Shown: in pieces, positions 27,696 through 37,688 of the stretch
Layout: every line of letters begins with the position of its first letter
Numbering within the stretch: the first letter of the stretch is position 1
Assembly: GCF_026262505.1 (NCBI RefSeq)
Contig: NC_067207.1
Location: forward strand, 17,638,082 to 17,702,081
From: Trichomonas vaginalis G3
Taxonomy: Eukaryota > Parabasalia > Trichomonadida > Trichomonadidae
Length of the DNA: 64,000 bases
Direction: 5' to 3'
The notes under the pieces: model-generated
Told to the model about the DNA's origin: nothing
What the model saw: only the letters and a program-made list of their open reading frames with translations
Databases searched by the model: none
Program-made: the position numbers and the translations under genes

Positions 27696-29927
27696 TTAAT
27701 TAAGGAATGAACTTTCTGTTAAAATTATATATTTAAAATGGATTTTTAGTAAAAATTGCGATAAAATTTGAATCACGAAGTGAGAATTTTCAGCCCGGTT
27801 AAAATCATGCGTCATTCCAAGGAATTCACATTTGTTTACTAACACTTTTGGAATTCCAGATTGAATAATCATATCAAGATACGCATTAGAACTGTTTTCA
27901 ATAAAAGGACAACGAAGATTGTTGCAGTCAACAAATGAGTTAGTTTCAACAGTTTTGACACAGAGAGGAAAATTGATGTGTCGAAGATTTGGACATAGAT
28001 AAAATGATGATGTTTCAATCAATGAAACTGTATTCGATAAAATAACAATATTTTGAATATTGATACAATTACTGAATGAGTATTGACATATGATATCACA
28101 GTTAATAAAAAGATCGATATCTAGTGACTTTCTTAGATGCAGCATCAATTGACTTGAATTAGAATTGTTATAATATATAGTATTATTAATGCATTTATAT
28201 TTATTAGACTGAAAGTCACTGATGTTTGTCAATGAAAGACATCCATTAATAGAACTTATAGAAAATACTTCAAGAGAACATATTGATGGAATCACAATCA
28301 TATTAAGTTGATGGCAATTACGGAATGCATAATCAGATATTGTTTTGATCGAAGATGGAATATTAATCTTAATAAGAGAAGTACAACCTTCAAAAGAATA
28401 CCTCCCAATCGATTCAACGTCATTCAAAAAGAGAATATTAGATAAATTCACGCACCCTGAAAAGCAAAAATCTGAAACATTTGTCATATTGAAAACGTTT
28501 TTTAGGTTAGAACAATTTTTGAATGTATTTTTCATAATAGTGAGATCATGAGAAGATCGAAATGTAACATTTTCTAATTGGATGCAGTTTTCGAATGATG
28601 AATTTCCAAGAAAAGTAAGTTTGGATGGGAATATGATAGATTGTAATGATGTGCAGTTATAAAATGCATTGTTTCCAATAGAGAGTAATTCCGAATCTGA
28701 ATCAATTTGGAGTTTTGTAAAACTGGAATTTTGAAATGAATTTTCTTTGATTTTTGTAACAGTTTTAGGAATTAAAACAGGATTAGAGTCTTGATAGTTA
28801 TCACCCCAAAATTCAAAAATAGTTGTTTGGTCAAAGTCCATGATCAATGAATTAGTATTAATGATTAGATTTGTATTTTTATAATATGAGATTGAGATAT
28901 TTGCATTAACTTCAATTGTTTTTGGATAAAAAATGATTTTACATGTGAATTGCATGGAAAATGGATTATCGTTAGTAACAAATTCATAGGTTATTTTCAT
29001 TGTAGATGGTGGAAAAATAACTAATTTAAGATTTATACAGATGAGGTTATAACTTCCAATATAATCAACTGGTCCCAAAAATGTGAAATTTTCCAATTTT
29101 TCACAGCAATAAAAAGCAAAAATTTCAATTCTCTTAATAGTGTTCGGGATTACAACTGTGACAAGATTCGGATTACAATAAAAGCAATAAGCTCCAATTG
29201 TTGTAACATGACTTGGAAAATCATATGTTTCAAATCGTTTGTCACCAATTAAAATGATTTTCGTTTTATCATGTGAATAAACAACATTATTGTCTAAAAT
29301 AAAGTTTTTGTTTGATGGATGAAGAGATAAATTTACAAATTGACAATCAACAAAAACACCACCATCTATCTCTGTTACACTTTCAGGAATCTGAAATGAT
29401 GAAATTTTTGTGTCAGAAAAAGTGAAGAATTCTAATTTTGTCAAAGATGAACCTGGTTCAAACAAAACATCTGTCAGCATATCGCAATAAGAAAATGCAT
29501 ACTCATCAATTGTTTTGACAGATGCTGGGATGAAAATACTTGTAATTTTTTTATTAGCACAAAAAGCATCCCATCCAATCTCTTGAAGTCCTTTTGGTAA
29601 ATCAATTTGTGAAACTAATTTACATTCATAAAAAGCATCTAGTCCAATTGTTTTTAATTTTGTACAAGATGATAAATTGATTGATTGAAGATTTGAGCAT
29701 TCTCTGAAAGCATTGTCACCAATACTTGTTAAATTTGGATTGTCTTCAAAATAAAATGAAATTAAACTTTTAAGACCTTTAAAGCAATTATCACTAATTG
29801 TTTCACATCGTGCAGAAATTCTGAGTTTGGATGAATTGTCAGAGACTTTGTTAAGAGTTTTACCATCACTTGAATAACAATCACTGTCAATATCATTGAC
29901 AACAAATAGAGAAAAAATGAAAATCAT
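27696..29927 (-). CDS. BspA-like leucine-rich-repeat protein 3, 743 residues
   Basis: LRR_5 protein with the same N-terminus as protein 1 (MIFIFSLFVVNDIDS) and high identity to it up to about residue 500, then a divergent C-terminal third ending in a hydrophobic tail (IQILSQFLLKIHFKYIILTE). The start is shared with gene 1, 5678 bp away. The intact frame suggests function at the cell surface. Confidence 0.85.
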   Translation of the reverse strand: MIFIFSLFVVNDIDSDCYSSDGKTLNKVSDNSSKLRISARCETISDNCFKGLKSLISFYFEDNPNLTSIGDNAFRECSNLQSINLSSCTKLKTIGLDAFYECKLVSQIDLPKGLQEIGWDAFCANKKITSIFIPASVKTIDEYAFSYCDMLTDVLFEPGSSLTKLEFFTFSDTKISSFQIPESVTEIDGGVFVDCQFVNLSLHPSNKNFILDNNVVYSHDKTKIILIGDKRFETYDFPSHVTTIGAYCFYCNPNLVTVVIPNTIKRIEIFAFYCCEKLENFTFLGPVDYIGSYNLICINLKLVIFPPSTMKITYEFVTNDNPFSMQFTCKIIFYPKTIEVNANISISYYKNTNLIINTNSLIMDFDQTTIFEFWGDNYQDSNPVLIPKTVTKIKENSFQNSSFTKLQIDSDSELLSIGNNAFYNCTSLQSIIFPSKLTFLGNSSFENCIQLENVTFRSSHDLTIMKNTFKNCSNLKNVFNMTNVSDFCFSGCVNLSNILFLNDVESIGRYSFEGCTSLIKINIPSSIKTISDYAFRNCHQLNMIVIPSICSLEVFSISSINGCLSLTNISDFQSNKYKCINNTIYYNNSNSSQLMLHLRKSLDIDLFINCDIICQYSFSNCINIQNIVILSNTVSLIETSSFYLCPNLRHINFPLCVKTVETNSFVDCNNLRCPFIENSSNAYLDMIIQSGIPKVLVNKCEFLGMTHDFNRAENSHFVIQILSQFLLKIHFKYIILTESSFLN

Positions 29928-30240
29928 AAATTAAACTTACTTTTGTATATTTTTTGATAATTAAAAAGCAGTAATAAGCAATAAAATATAGTAAAAATAC
30001 GAATAAATGTAGTAATGCTTTGTTTAACTTGCAGGTTGTAGTTTGATTGTAATATTTCGCAGAAAAATCAATATTTACTAATTTTGATATGGTATTTGTT
30101 GATTTATCATGTATAAAACTTACAAACAAGCCTTCTTGAGAATGAAAATTGTATAAAAAATTATCTGATTGCAAATAAAAGGACAAATTATTGATGAGCC
30201 ACTTCATTGCTTGATTCCTATGAAGATAAATGATCTTCAT
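29893..30240 (-). CDS. Small membrane-segment frame between BspA genes, copy 2
   Basis: Duplicate of 24215-24562, differing at only a few residues (for example FYSQEG to FHSQEG). It overlaps the start of BspA gene 3 by 35 bp. Same doubts: possibly a relic anchor sequence. Confidence 0.3.
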   Translation of the reverse strand: MKIIYLHRNQAMKWLINNLSFYLQSDNFLYNFHSQEGLFVSFIHDKSTNTISKLVNIDFSAKYYNQTTTCKLNKALLHLFVFLLYFIAYYCFLIIKKYTKVSLIYDFHFFSICCQ

Positions 30241-30554
30241 AGGAATCTGGATCCATTAAATTGCAACCGACACTTAGATAAATTCAAAAAATTGTTTTTA
30301 AAATTAAAATTGGCTGTCAAATTTAAAAAAAAAATTTAGACTCTCCAATGCTCGATGTGAAGGTTCGAATAAAATCGAGTTAACAATTGAATTCTATGGC
30401 AGACTTTCATATTTCATGGGATTGTTTCTAAATCTATCCCCTTTCAAAATTAAAAATTTATTAAATTTGAGTTTTTTAACTTAAATATTAGAAATTATAA
30501 TTCTCTGCATTAATACAAATGCTTTTTAAAATAGTATGTTTTTATTTTTTGAAT

Positions 30555-31389
30555 TTATATCTTTGTCAATATGAATAAGGTAAGAATATATGCACAATCA
30601 AAAAAAGAGAAGGAATCATGAAAATCATTTGTAATTTCAATTATGTGGCATGAACTAAGAAGGTCTTTAGAGATTCCAGATTGTAATATCATTTCAAGAT
30701 ACTCAAATGTTTGGTTTTCAATTACAGGACAACGAAGATTGTTGCACTCAACAAAAGATAGAGATTGAACTGTTTCAACAGAATAAGGAAAACTGATGTA
30801 TTTCAAGTTAATGCATCGATAGAATGAGGAAGTTTCGATCATTGAAACACCATTAGGCAAAAGACTGATGTTGACAACATTGTTACAGTCAACAAATGAG
30901 TTTTTGCAGATAATATCGCATTTAATGATGATTTCTTCATCAATTGATTTACTTAAGTGATAGATCAATTGTTTCTTATTTTCATCCTCACTGAAATAGA
31001 TGGTATTCAATGCGCATTCATATTTACTACTTTGAAAGTCACTGATATTTTGAAGTGACTCACATCCTTCAATTGAGTTGAGAGCAAATGTCTCTAAATT
31101 ACATGTCGAAGGAATGTTAATTGAACTGAGTTGATTGCAGTTATGGAATGCATATTCAGATATTATTCTTATAGATGATGGAATATTAATCGATGTCAAT
31201 GATGAGCATCCATTAAATGAATTTATTCCAATTGTATCAACACTATTCTGAAACTTAATATTAGACAATTTCGTGCATCCAGAAAAGCAAAAATTTGGAA
31301 CGTTTGTCATATTATAAACATTCTTTAATCCACTACAGTTTTCAAAAGCATTACTAACAACTGTAGTGGTTTTTGATAGGAATGTAATA
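30555..31389 (-). pseudogene. BspA-like gene 4, 5' part lost at the mariner junction
   Basis: The C-terminal 275 or so codons of a BspA gene nearly identical to gene 2. The reading frame enters from the mariner junction at 31389; the first in-frame ATG (31310) would give 251 residues (MTNVPNFCFSGCTKL). The missing N-terminal part does not appear beyond the other mariner end at 44884, so it is gone or elsewhere. Confidence 0.85.
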
Positions 31390-31499
31390 TAGGGTGTCCA
31401 AAGGTGCGTTTAGCACAGCGCTCTATATGAGACTATTAAAGGAGATATATGCTGATTATAAATATATAATTAAAAATATGAATATATGTATATGATGAG
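31390..31499 (+). repeat. Left mariner terminal inverted repeat (110 bp)
   Basis: Begins TAGGGTGTCC. Pairs with 44774-44883 (109 of 110 identical by eye); the similarity stops after ATGATGAG at 31499. The length is far more than a usual mariner TIR of about 30 bp. Confidence 0.85.
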
Positions 31500-31596
31500 T
31501 ATGTTGTATTTTGGCGCCATGCCGGGATATAAAATGAATTTTGAGACAAGAGGCGGTTTCGCGGGAAATTTTGGCGGGATTTTTTTCATTTTTTTA

Positions 31597-32607
31597 ATGA
31601 ATCATAAAGAAAACATCCTCGCTCTTGCAAAAAAATGCAAAGACTGTAAAAAAATCTACGAGACATTGGTAAAATGCTTCGGTATGGATGCTCCTAGCTA
31701 TTCCACTGTAACGTATCATGCTAGGATGTATCACTTCATGAACAAAAAGGCGCCCATCATAAAAATTGACAAAAAATCGCCGGATCAAAGAAAAATCAAA
31801 GCAATTCTTCAAGCGCTAGATGAAGACCCAAGAGCATCACTCAGAAGGATAGAGGAGATGACAAAGATACCACGTACAACAGTCAGTTATTATCTGCACA
31901 ATTATTTGAACTACAAACTAGCGTATACACGTTGGGTTCCGCACAACCTTAATTCAGTTCAAAAAAAATCTAGAGTCCAATCTTCGAAAGAGCTCCTCTC
32001 TATATTGGGTGCGTATCAATCCAAGAAGTTTCGCTTTTTAGTAACAGGGGACGAGTCTTGGTTTCAATATGCAACAGAAGCCAAAATCATGTGGATCCCG
32101 AAGGATGAAAATCCGCAAACATTCCCGAAGAAAAAAATTGACACACCAATGATGATGTTGTCGGTTTTTTGGGGCGTGAATGGCATCATCGCAATTGATA
32201 TTCTTCAAAAACCTAATACGATGAATGCTCAGTATCTAATTGACAATGTTCTTACTCAAATTATCAATTCTGATGAGTTTGAGAAATCCAAACAACAAAA
32301 ACAAAAGTTTGCAATTCATTTTGATAATTCAAGAGTTCACAAAAGTCATAAGGTAATGAATTACTTGGTGGAAAACAATGTCAAAGTTGTTCCAAACCCA
32401 ATTTATTCACCTGATATTGCACCCTCTGACTTTTATTTATTCGGCACGCTAAAAAAGAGAGCTGAAGGACGCGAATTCGCGAGTCCAGATGATCTTGAAA
32501 ATTTTGTAAGAGAGCAATTTGAGCAATTTTCTCATGATGATTTAAAGCATGTCTTTCAAGCCTGGATCGATCGCTGCGAACGCGTGATTGAATCCACATG
32601 TAGATGA
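31597..32607 (+). CDS. Mariner transposase, DD34D
   Basis: Transposase of the mariner family, likely Tvmar1-like, which cuts and pastes DNA at TA sites. The start is set at ATG 31597 (MNHKENILALAKKC), giving 336 residues, the family's usual size; an upstream in-frame ATG at 31486 would add 37 residues. An N-terminal helix-turn-helix region spans about 1-110. Catalytic Asps lie in VTGDESWF (about 151), HFDNSRVH (about 238) and PSDFYLFG, the last two with 34 residues between them. The C-terminus ESTCR may be shortened, since no mariner 3' end follows and Maverick DNA begins at once. Confidence 0.88.
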   Translation: MNHKENILALAKKCKDCKKIYETLVKCFGMDAPSYSTVTYHARMYHFMNKKAPIIKIDKKSPDQRKIKAILQALDEDPRASLRRIEEMTKIPRTTVSYYLHNYLNYKLAYTRWVPHNLNSVQKKSRVQSSKELLSILGAYQSKKFRFLVTGDESWFQYATEAKIMWIPKDENPQTFPKKKIDTPMMMLSVFWGVNGIIAIDILQKPNTMNAQYLIDNVLTQIINSDEFEKSKQQKQKFAIHFDNSRVHKSHKVMNYLVENNVKVVPNPIYSPDIAPSDFYLFGTLKKRAEGREFASPDDLENFVREQFEQFSHDDLKHVFQAWIDRCERVIESTCR

Positions 32608-33277
32608 ACAAAAGCTAACATTATATTTAGATTATTATAGATATAAAAGATATAATGCAATAGAAAAAACGAGAATAGTATATTATTATACAGATGACAG
32701 AAATAAATATTATAGTCAAGATTTTACCTACCCTGAAAACATAAGATTATATTATAAAAAATATTCTGACACAAACCAGAAGAAACCTGAAATAGTTGCA
32801 CTATATTTTAAGTTCAAAAGAGACAATCCTATAATATCTCATATGTTTGATTTAATGAACCCAGTAGGTTCTATTTATACATCTATGGATGCAAGAGGTC
32901 CTCAAGTAATGTTTGGTGTTGGTGCATGGGAACAAATAGTCGACAGGTTTTTGTATTGTGCAAACTCTTCAAAGGAAACAGGTGGAAGTAAAACGATTTC
33001 GGGTGAAAATTTACCTGCACACAGTCACTACATAGATTTAAGTACATCTCAAGCAGGTTGGCATAAGCATAGATATTGGGATTGGTCAGGAATGACAAAA
33101 GGTAAAGGATATGATGTTAAAGACGATGTTAAGTTTGCTATAAATTGTTACTGGAGTGACACTCAGGGAGAAGGAAACCATACACATTTCGTTTCAGGAT
33201 ATACGCAAACAACGGGACAAAGTAAAGACTACATGCCACCTTACATGACAGTTTACGCATGGTATAGAGTTCAATGA
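32598..33277 (+). pseudogene. 5'-truncated fibre gene of the second Maverick
   Basis: The frame enters directly from the mariner transposase junction without a proper start. The C-terminal 140 residues (MNPVGSIYTSMDARG, GAWEQIVDRFL, TGGSKTI, NLPAHSHYIDLS, and a YMPPYMTVYAWYRVQ end) closely match the fibre genes of the first Maverick; the upstream part (Tyr/Lys-rich) does not. This is a phage tail-collar-like domain. The first ATG that could start it is at about 32841. Confidence 0.7.
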
Positions 33278-33314
33278 TGACAACATGACATTTTGACAAC
33301 AACATAAGAAATTT

Positions 33315-33361
33315 GATGTAGTCCAAAAATAAAGTTAGTTTTAAAATTATTTTTATTTTTT
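33315..33361 (+). promoter_or_regulatory. Shared 47-bp leader before KilA-N gene
   Basis: This stretch, with TCCAAAAATAAAGTTAGTTT and a T-rich end, recurs with one mismatch at 34554-34600 before the primase-helicase gene. Other genes of this element also start just after T-rich tracts ending in TATATAAATG or similar. It is probably the element's own promoter. Confidence 0.55.
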
Positions 33362-33383
33362 CATTTTGTATGAAAGAACAGAA

Positions 33384-34049
33384 ATGTCAGTCGAAGCAAA
33401 AACATTCACGAACAAATCTAATGGCGAAACATTCACAAAAGGCACTTATAATGGTATTGAAGTCTTACGTAGAGACAAGGATGGTTACATTAATGCAACA
33501 AAGATGGCAAGAGAAGCGGGAAGGTTAAACCATTTAAACAGATTTCTCAATAGTACTAAAATGCAGGAAATTCTCGAGTTTTGGATGAAAGAATACGGTC
33601 AAGCCAAAAGTGGCTCGACCTCAAAACGAGCATTTTATGAGCTTACTAAGGGTGTTATAAATGAATTCAAAGGTATTTACATACATCCTGACCTCGTTCA
33701 TTTTGTTGCTGAATGGTGCTCTGTAAAGTATGCATTTTATGTCAAAGATATTATGGACTCCATAGACAAGAAAGTTCATGAGAAATTAGATGAAGAAGAA
33801 CTCGAAGATACAGTGGAGAATGCTAAACCTTTGTTCGAACAAGAAGTTAGGAAAATGCACGAAAAACAATTAGAACATGAACGTGAGATATGTTATGGTT
33901 ATAGAGATTCTCCATACGAACTAGACCAATGGGAACAAGAAGATTTAAAGAGAGAATTTAGAGAATATGAACTCGCTAAGATAGCATTTGAAGCTGCAGA
34001 AAAGAAGTTAAAAGTTTGGGGGTCGTTTGTACAAAAATATTGTGAGTAA
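33384..34049 (+). CDS. KilA-N domain protein, 221 residues
   Basis: A KilA-N (APSES-like) DNA-binding protein, common in large DNA viruses and trichomonad Mavericks. The start is placed at ATG 33384 (MSVEAKTF); the open frame begins a little earlier without ATG. The KilA-N core spans about residues 15-125, with YINATKMAREAGRLNHLNRFL and IYIHPDLVHFVAEWCSVKYA. A charged coiled-coil-like tail follows (130-221). Target sequence is unknown; a regulatory or replication role is possible. Preceded by the 47-bp leader shared with the next gene. Confidence 0.85.
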   Translation: MSVEAKTFTNKSNGETFTKGTYNGIEVLRRDKDGYINATKMAREAGRLNHLNRFLNSTKMQEILEFWMKEYGQAKSGSTSKRAFYELTKGVINEFKGIYIHPDLVHFVAEWCSVKYAFYVKDIMDSIDKKVHEKLDEEELEDTVENAKPLFEQEVRKMHEKQLEHEREICYGYRDSPYELDQWEQEDLKREFREYELAKIAFEAAEKKLKVWGSFVQKYCE

Positions 34050-34560
34050 ATGAACCATTAACGATAACATTAACGACCAAAAATATATGTTTCGTTAATG
34101 GTTTCGGGTTATTCAATAATTAATTATTTTTGAAGAACTGAAGGTGTCACTACGTCACCATGTGTCACTCGGTTAATTAACTTCTCTGAAAAAATGAGAC
34201 AACATGACATTTTGACAACATCACTGGAAATATATGTTTACGTTAATGGTTTCGTTAATGGTTTCGGGTTATTCAATAATTAATTATTTTTGAAGAACTG
34301 AAGGTGTCACTACGTCACCATGTGTCACTCGGTTAATTAACTTCTCTGAAAAAATGAGACAACATGACATTTTGACAACATCACTGGAAATATATGTTTA
34401 CGTTAATGGTTTCGTTAATGGTTTCGGGTTATTCAATAATTAATTATTTTTGAAGAACTGAAGGTGTCACTACGTCACCATGTGTCACTCGGTTAATTAA
34501 CTTCTCTGAAAAAATGAGACAACATGACATTTTGACAACATCACTGGAAATATGATGCAG
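34050..34560. repeat. Three 160-bp tandem repeats left of the primase-helicase
   Basis: Units with GAAGAACTGAAGGTGTCAC at 34132, 34292 and 34452 (period 160). Each has TCACTACGTCACC, a TTAATTAAC-containing stretch and CAACATGACATTTTGACAAC. The same unit occurs in reverse orientation at 36955-37665. TAACGATA is at 34059-34066. Confidence 0.85.
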
Positions 34561-34613
34561 TCCAAAAATAAAGTTAGTTTTAAAATTATTTTTATTTTTT
34601 TATTCCTATATAA

Positions 34614-36926
34614 ATGACAGCAACAAACAACAACAGCAACTATATTGTTTCTGATGAAAAAGTTATTGATTCATTAGTTGAGGAATTAGTTATAGCAGAA
34701 ACTAAAACCCTCAACGAAAGAATTGGTGAAAACATGATTGATTTACACAACTACCTCAAACATGATGGAGGAAGAGGAAGGAAAACTGGTATGGCTTTAT
34801 TAGTAAATAAAATATCAAATTTAACGATTATAGATGTCGATATCAATAAATCATACAATGATGAACTTAAAGAAACGGTTAGAAAAGACATTTTATCAAA
34901 ACTTTCGGATAAAGATGTTATCGTTAAAACCGCTTCAGGAGGTCTTCACATTTATTGCAACACTAATTTCTTCTATGCAGTTTCGAACAGAATGATTAAA
35001 TGTTATTCCTGCAATGATTATGATATTGATATAATGACTTCTATTGATGATTCAAAGCGTTCATTAGTAGTTATGGCTGATTCAAGAGTTCGCAAGAATG
35101 CAACAGAACCAATCAATACATACTCATTCATTCGTGGAAGTTACGATTCAACATTAACCAGAACAGTGAATGATATATTAAATGATTTGAATATTAAGGT
35201 AAGAGTTGAACAAAAGAACGAAGAAATAAAGAGTATAATGAATGAAAACAAAGATGTAAACATTGACGATAAACTAGCTCAAAGCATAGTTGATGGCATC
35301 TGTGATTTTGAAGTACATAATGACGGTGGAAACATGAATTTAGAAAAAGAAGTTACATTATTCACACTGTTTCAAGCAATTAATTCGTTACCTAATCATT
35401 TAATTAATGAAGCATACGATAACGTTTATAACTTCTGCAGTTTAACAGAAAATGCAAAAAGTAATTTTGAAAAAGCACGTGGTAGATATGCACATTTAAT
35501 GACTTCTCCATTTGTTTTGGTGAAGATTCTAAAACTATATCAAAAGGAATATTATGATGAATACGTTTTACCTTTATTACGTAAGCCAAAAATAACATTT
35601 GATATAAAACTTGATGACTCGTTTTTGATAACAGATATTAGACGCAAGGCTGAAAATCATCAGTATAAAAACAGTTCTGAAGTAATTGAGGATTTATCAC
35701 GTGTAATCCGTTTTGTAGATTGTGAAAATAAATATTTCATTCAGAAAGATTACAACATACACGACAAAATGAATCAAATATCATTCGTTCTTGAATCAAA
35801 CATGAAAGAGTCACTTAAAATGATTAAATTATTTAAAGAAGAAGGTAAAACAATAACAGCATGGGATGTACTACTAAATCAATTGTCTTCATTAACCGTT
35901 AAGGGTGTTTGCTTTAAATCTGATTCCCCCGATGTTTTCTCAACGTTTCAGGGTTATAAATACAACATTCTCGAAAAAACAGATTACTCAAAAATTGAGA
36001 TGTTTATGAATTTCATTAAAGAAGCCATATGTGATAATAACGATGAAGTGTATAAATACCTTCTCGGCTGGATTGCATCAATGATTCAACATCCTGGAAT
36101 CAAGAATGAAACAGCAATTATTTTGAAAGGACTTCAGGGAACAGGTAAAAACAGATTTACAGACATTATTTCTGAACTTCTCGCTGGTTATTCATGTAAA
36201 AACATTACTGAAATAGGTGAGCTAACGGGTAATTTCAATTCAGTAGTTGAGAATAAAATGTTTCTTGTACTTAATGAACTCAAGAATGTTGGTGAAGACA
36301 GACTCGCAAACTTCAACGCTTTGAAATCAATTATTACGGATAATGAGATTAGAATTAATGAAAAGAATCAACCCAGAAGAACTGCACAGAACGTTGCAAA
36401 CTTCATTTTCGTAACTAATAACGTTTACCCTGTCAAAATTGAAGTTGGAGACAGAAGATACGTAGTTTTAAGGGTTAATGGTAAATTTAAGGGTCAATTT
36501 GATTACTTCAAGAATTTAATGGATTCATGCACAAAGGAATTTTATGATAATTTACTGACGTATTTTATGCAATATGACCTTTCATCATTTAATGTACGAA
36601 TCATACCGATGACTGAAGCCAAACAAGATTTAATAGAATTATCAACAAATCCTTTAGATGTATGGATAAATACACATTATGATGAATTGTGTGCAGGTAT
36701 GACGTGTAAAAATGCTCTATTCTGCAAACCATCAGACATGAAAGACAAAAACTTTCAAATGAGCATTAAAGATAAATGTGATAAGAAACAGAGAAGAATA
36801 GATGGTAAACAAACATGGTGTTATGTTTTGAAAGAAGAAATGAAAGGATTATATAAACAGGTTGAACCAAACGATGATGAGGATTCATTTACTGATGATG
36901 AAATACCTGTAAATGAAGCTTTATAA
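34614..36926 (+). CDS. Primase-helicase (D5-like, SF3), 770 residues
   Basis: A replication protein joining a primase-like N-terminus to a superfamily 3 helicase. An AEP-type primase signature is suggested by IIDVDI (about residue 73) and KTASGGLHIY (about 105). The helicase has Walker A GLQGTGKNR (about 507), Walker B MFLVLNEL (about 547), a sensor-like IFVTNNVYP (about 603) and Arg-rich GDRRYVVLRV (about 617). Length and order match D5-like proteins of NCLDV and Mavericks. The acidic C-terminus ends NDDEDSFTDDEIPVNEAL. It lies between two arrays of the same repeats in opposite orientation. Confidence 0.85.
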   Translation: MTATNNNSNYIVSDEKVIDSLVEELVIAETKTLNERIGENMIDLHNYLKHDGGRGRKTGMALLVNKISNLTIIDVDINKSYNDELKETVRKDILSKLSDKDVIVKTASGGLHIYCNTNFFYAVSNRMIKCYSCNDYDIDIMTSIDDSKRSLVVMADSRVRKNATEPINTYSFIRGSYDSTLTRTVNDILNDLNIKVRVEQKNEEIKSIMNENKDVNIDDKLAQSIVDGICDFEVHNDGGNMNLEKEVTLFTLFQAINSLPNHLINEAYDNVYNFCSLTENAKSNFEKARGRYAHLMTSPFVLVKILKLYQKEYYDEYVLPLLRKPKITFDIKLDDSFLITDIRRKAENHQYKNSSEVIEDLSRVIRFVDCENKYFIQKDYNIHDKMNQISFVLESNMKESLKMIKLFKEEGKTITAWDVLLNQLSSLTVKGVCFKSDSPDVFSTFQGYKYNILEKTDYSKIEMFMNFIKEAICDNNDEVYKYLLGWIASMIQHPGIKNETAIILKGLQGTGKNRFTDIISELLAGYSCKNITEIGELTGNFNSVVENKMFLVLNELKNVGEDRLANFNALKSIITDNEIRINEKNQPRRTAQNVANFIFVTNNVYPVKIEVGDRRYVVLRVNGKFKGQFDYFKNLMDSCTKEFYDNLLTYFMQYDLSSFNVRIIPMTEAKQDLIELSTNPLDVWINTHYDELCAGMTCKNALFCKPSDMKDKNFQMSIKDKCDKKQRRIDGKQTWCYVLKEEMKGLYKQVEPNDDEDSFTDDEIPVNEAL

Positions 36927-36954
36927 AGTATGATTGGAATTTATTTTTGCCTTC

Positions 36955-37665
36955 CTCCTATGTTGTTGTCAAAATGTCATGTTGTCTCATTTTTTCAGAG
37001 AAGTTAATTAACCGAGTGACACATGGTGACGTAGTGACACCTTCAGTTCTTCAAAAATAATTAATTATTGAATAACCCGAAACCATTAACGATAACATTA
37101 CGAGTGACACATTTTGACGTAGTGACACCTTCAGTTATTCAAAAATGCTTCATAAGTGCCTTCCTCATTAATCCCCCCGTGTTGTCAAAATGTCATGTTG
37201 TCTCATTTTTTCAGAGAAGTTAATTAACCGAGTGACACATGGTGACGTAGTGACACCTTCAGTTCTTCAAAAATAATTAATTATTGAATAACCCGAAACC
37301 ATTAACGATAACATTACGAGTGACACATTTTGACGTAGTGACACCTTCAGTTATTCAAAAATGCTTCATAAGTGCCTTCCTCATTAATCCCCCCGTGTTG
37401 TCAAAATGTCATGTTGTCTCATTTTTTCAGAGAAGTTAATTAACCGAGTGACACATGGTGACGTAGTGACACCTTCAGTTATTCAAAAATGCTTCATAAG
37501 TGCCTTCCTCATTAATCCCCCCGTGTTGTCAAAATGTCATGTTGTCTCATTTTTTCAGAGAAGTTAATTAACCGAGTGACACATGGTGACGTAGTGACAC
37601 CTTCAGTTCTTCAAAAATAATTAATTATTGAATAACCCGAAACCATTAACGATAACATAACTGAT
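36955..37665. repeat. Inverted repeat array right of the primase-helicase
   Basis: Units starting GTTGTCAAAATGTCATGTTG at 36965, 37182, 37397 and 37525 (spacings 217, 215 and 128). Each carries GTGACGTAGTGACACC. It is the reverse complement of the 160-bp array on the other side of the gene. TAACGATA occurs at 37087-37094, 37303-37310 and 37647-37654. A second GTGACACATTTTGACGTAGTGAC type unit is inserted in the longer copies. Confidence 0.85.
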
Positions 37666-37688
37666 AACAAAATTTTATTTTTATATAA

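Larger units (their letters stand above)
24200..31389. repeat. Tandem duplication with 5678-bp offset
   Basis: 24215-25711 and 29893-31389 are nearly identical at a constant offset of 5678 bp. The same offset aligns the start of BspA genes 1 and 3. Identity falls within the C-terminal parts of genes 1 and 3, so the copies are mosaic. The right copy is cut at 31389 by the mariner end. Confidence 0.85.
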
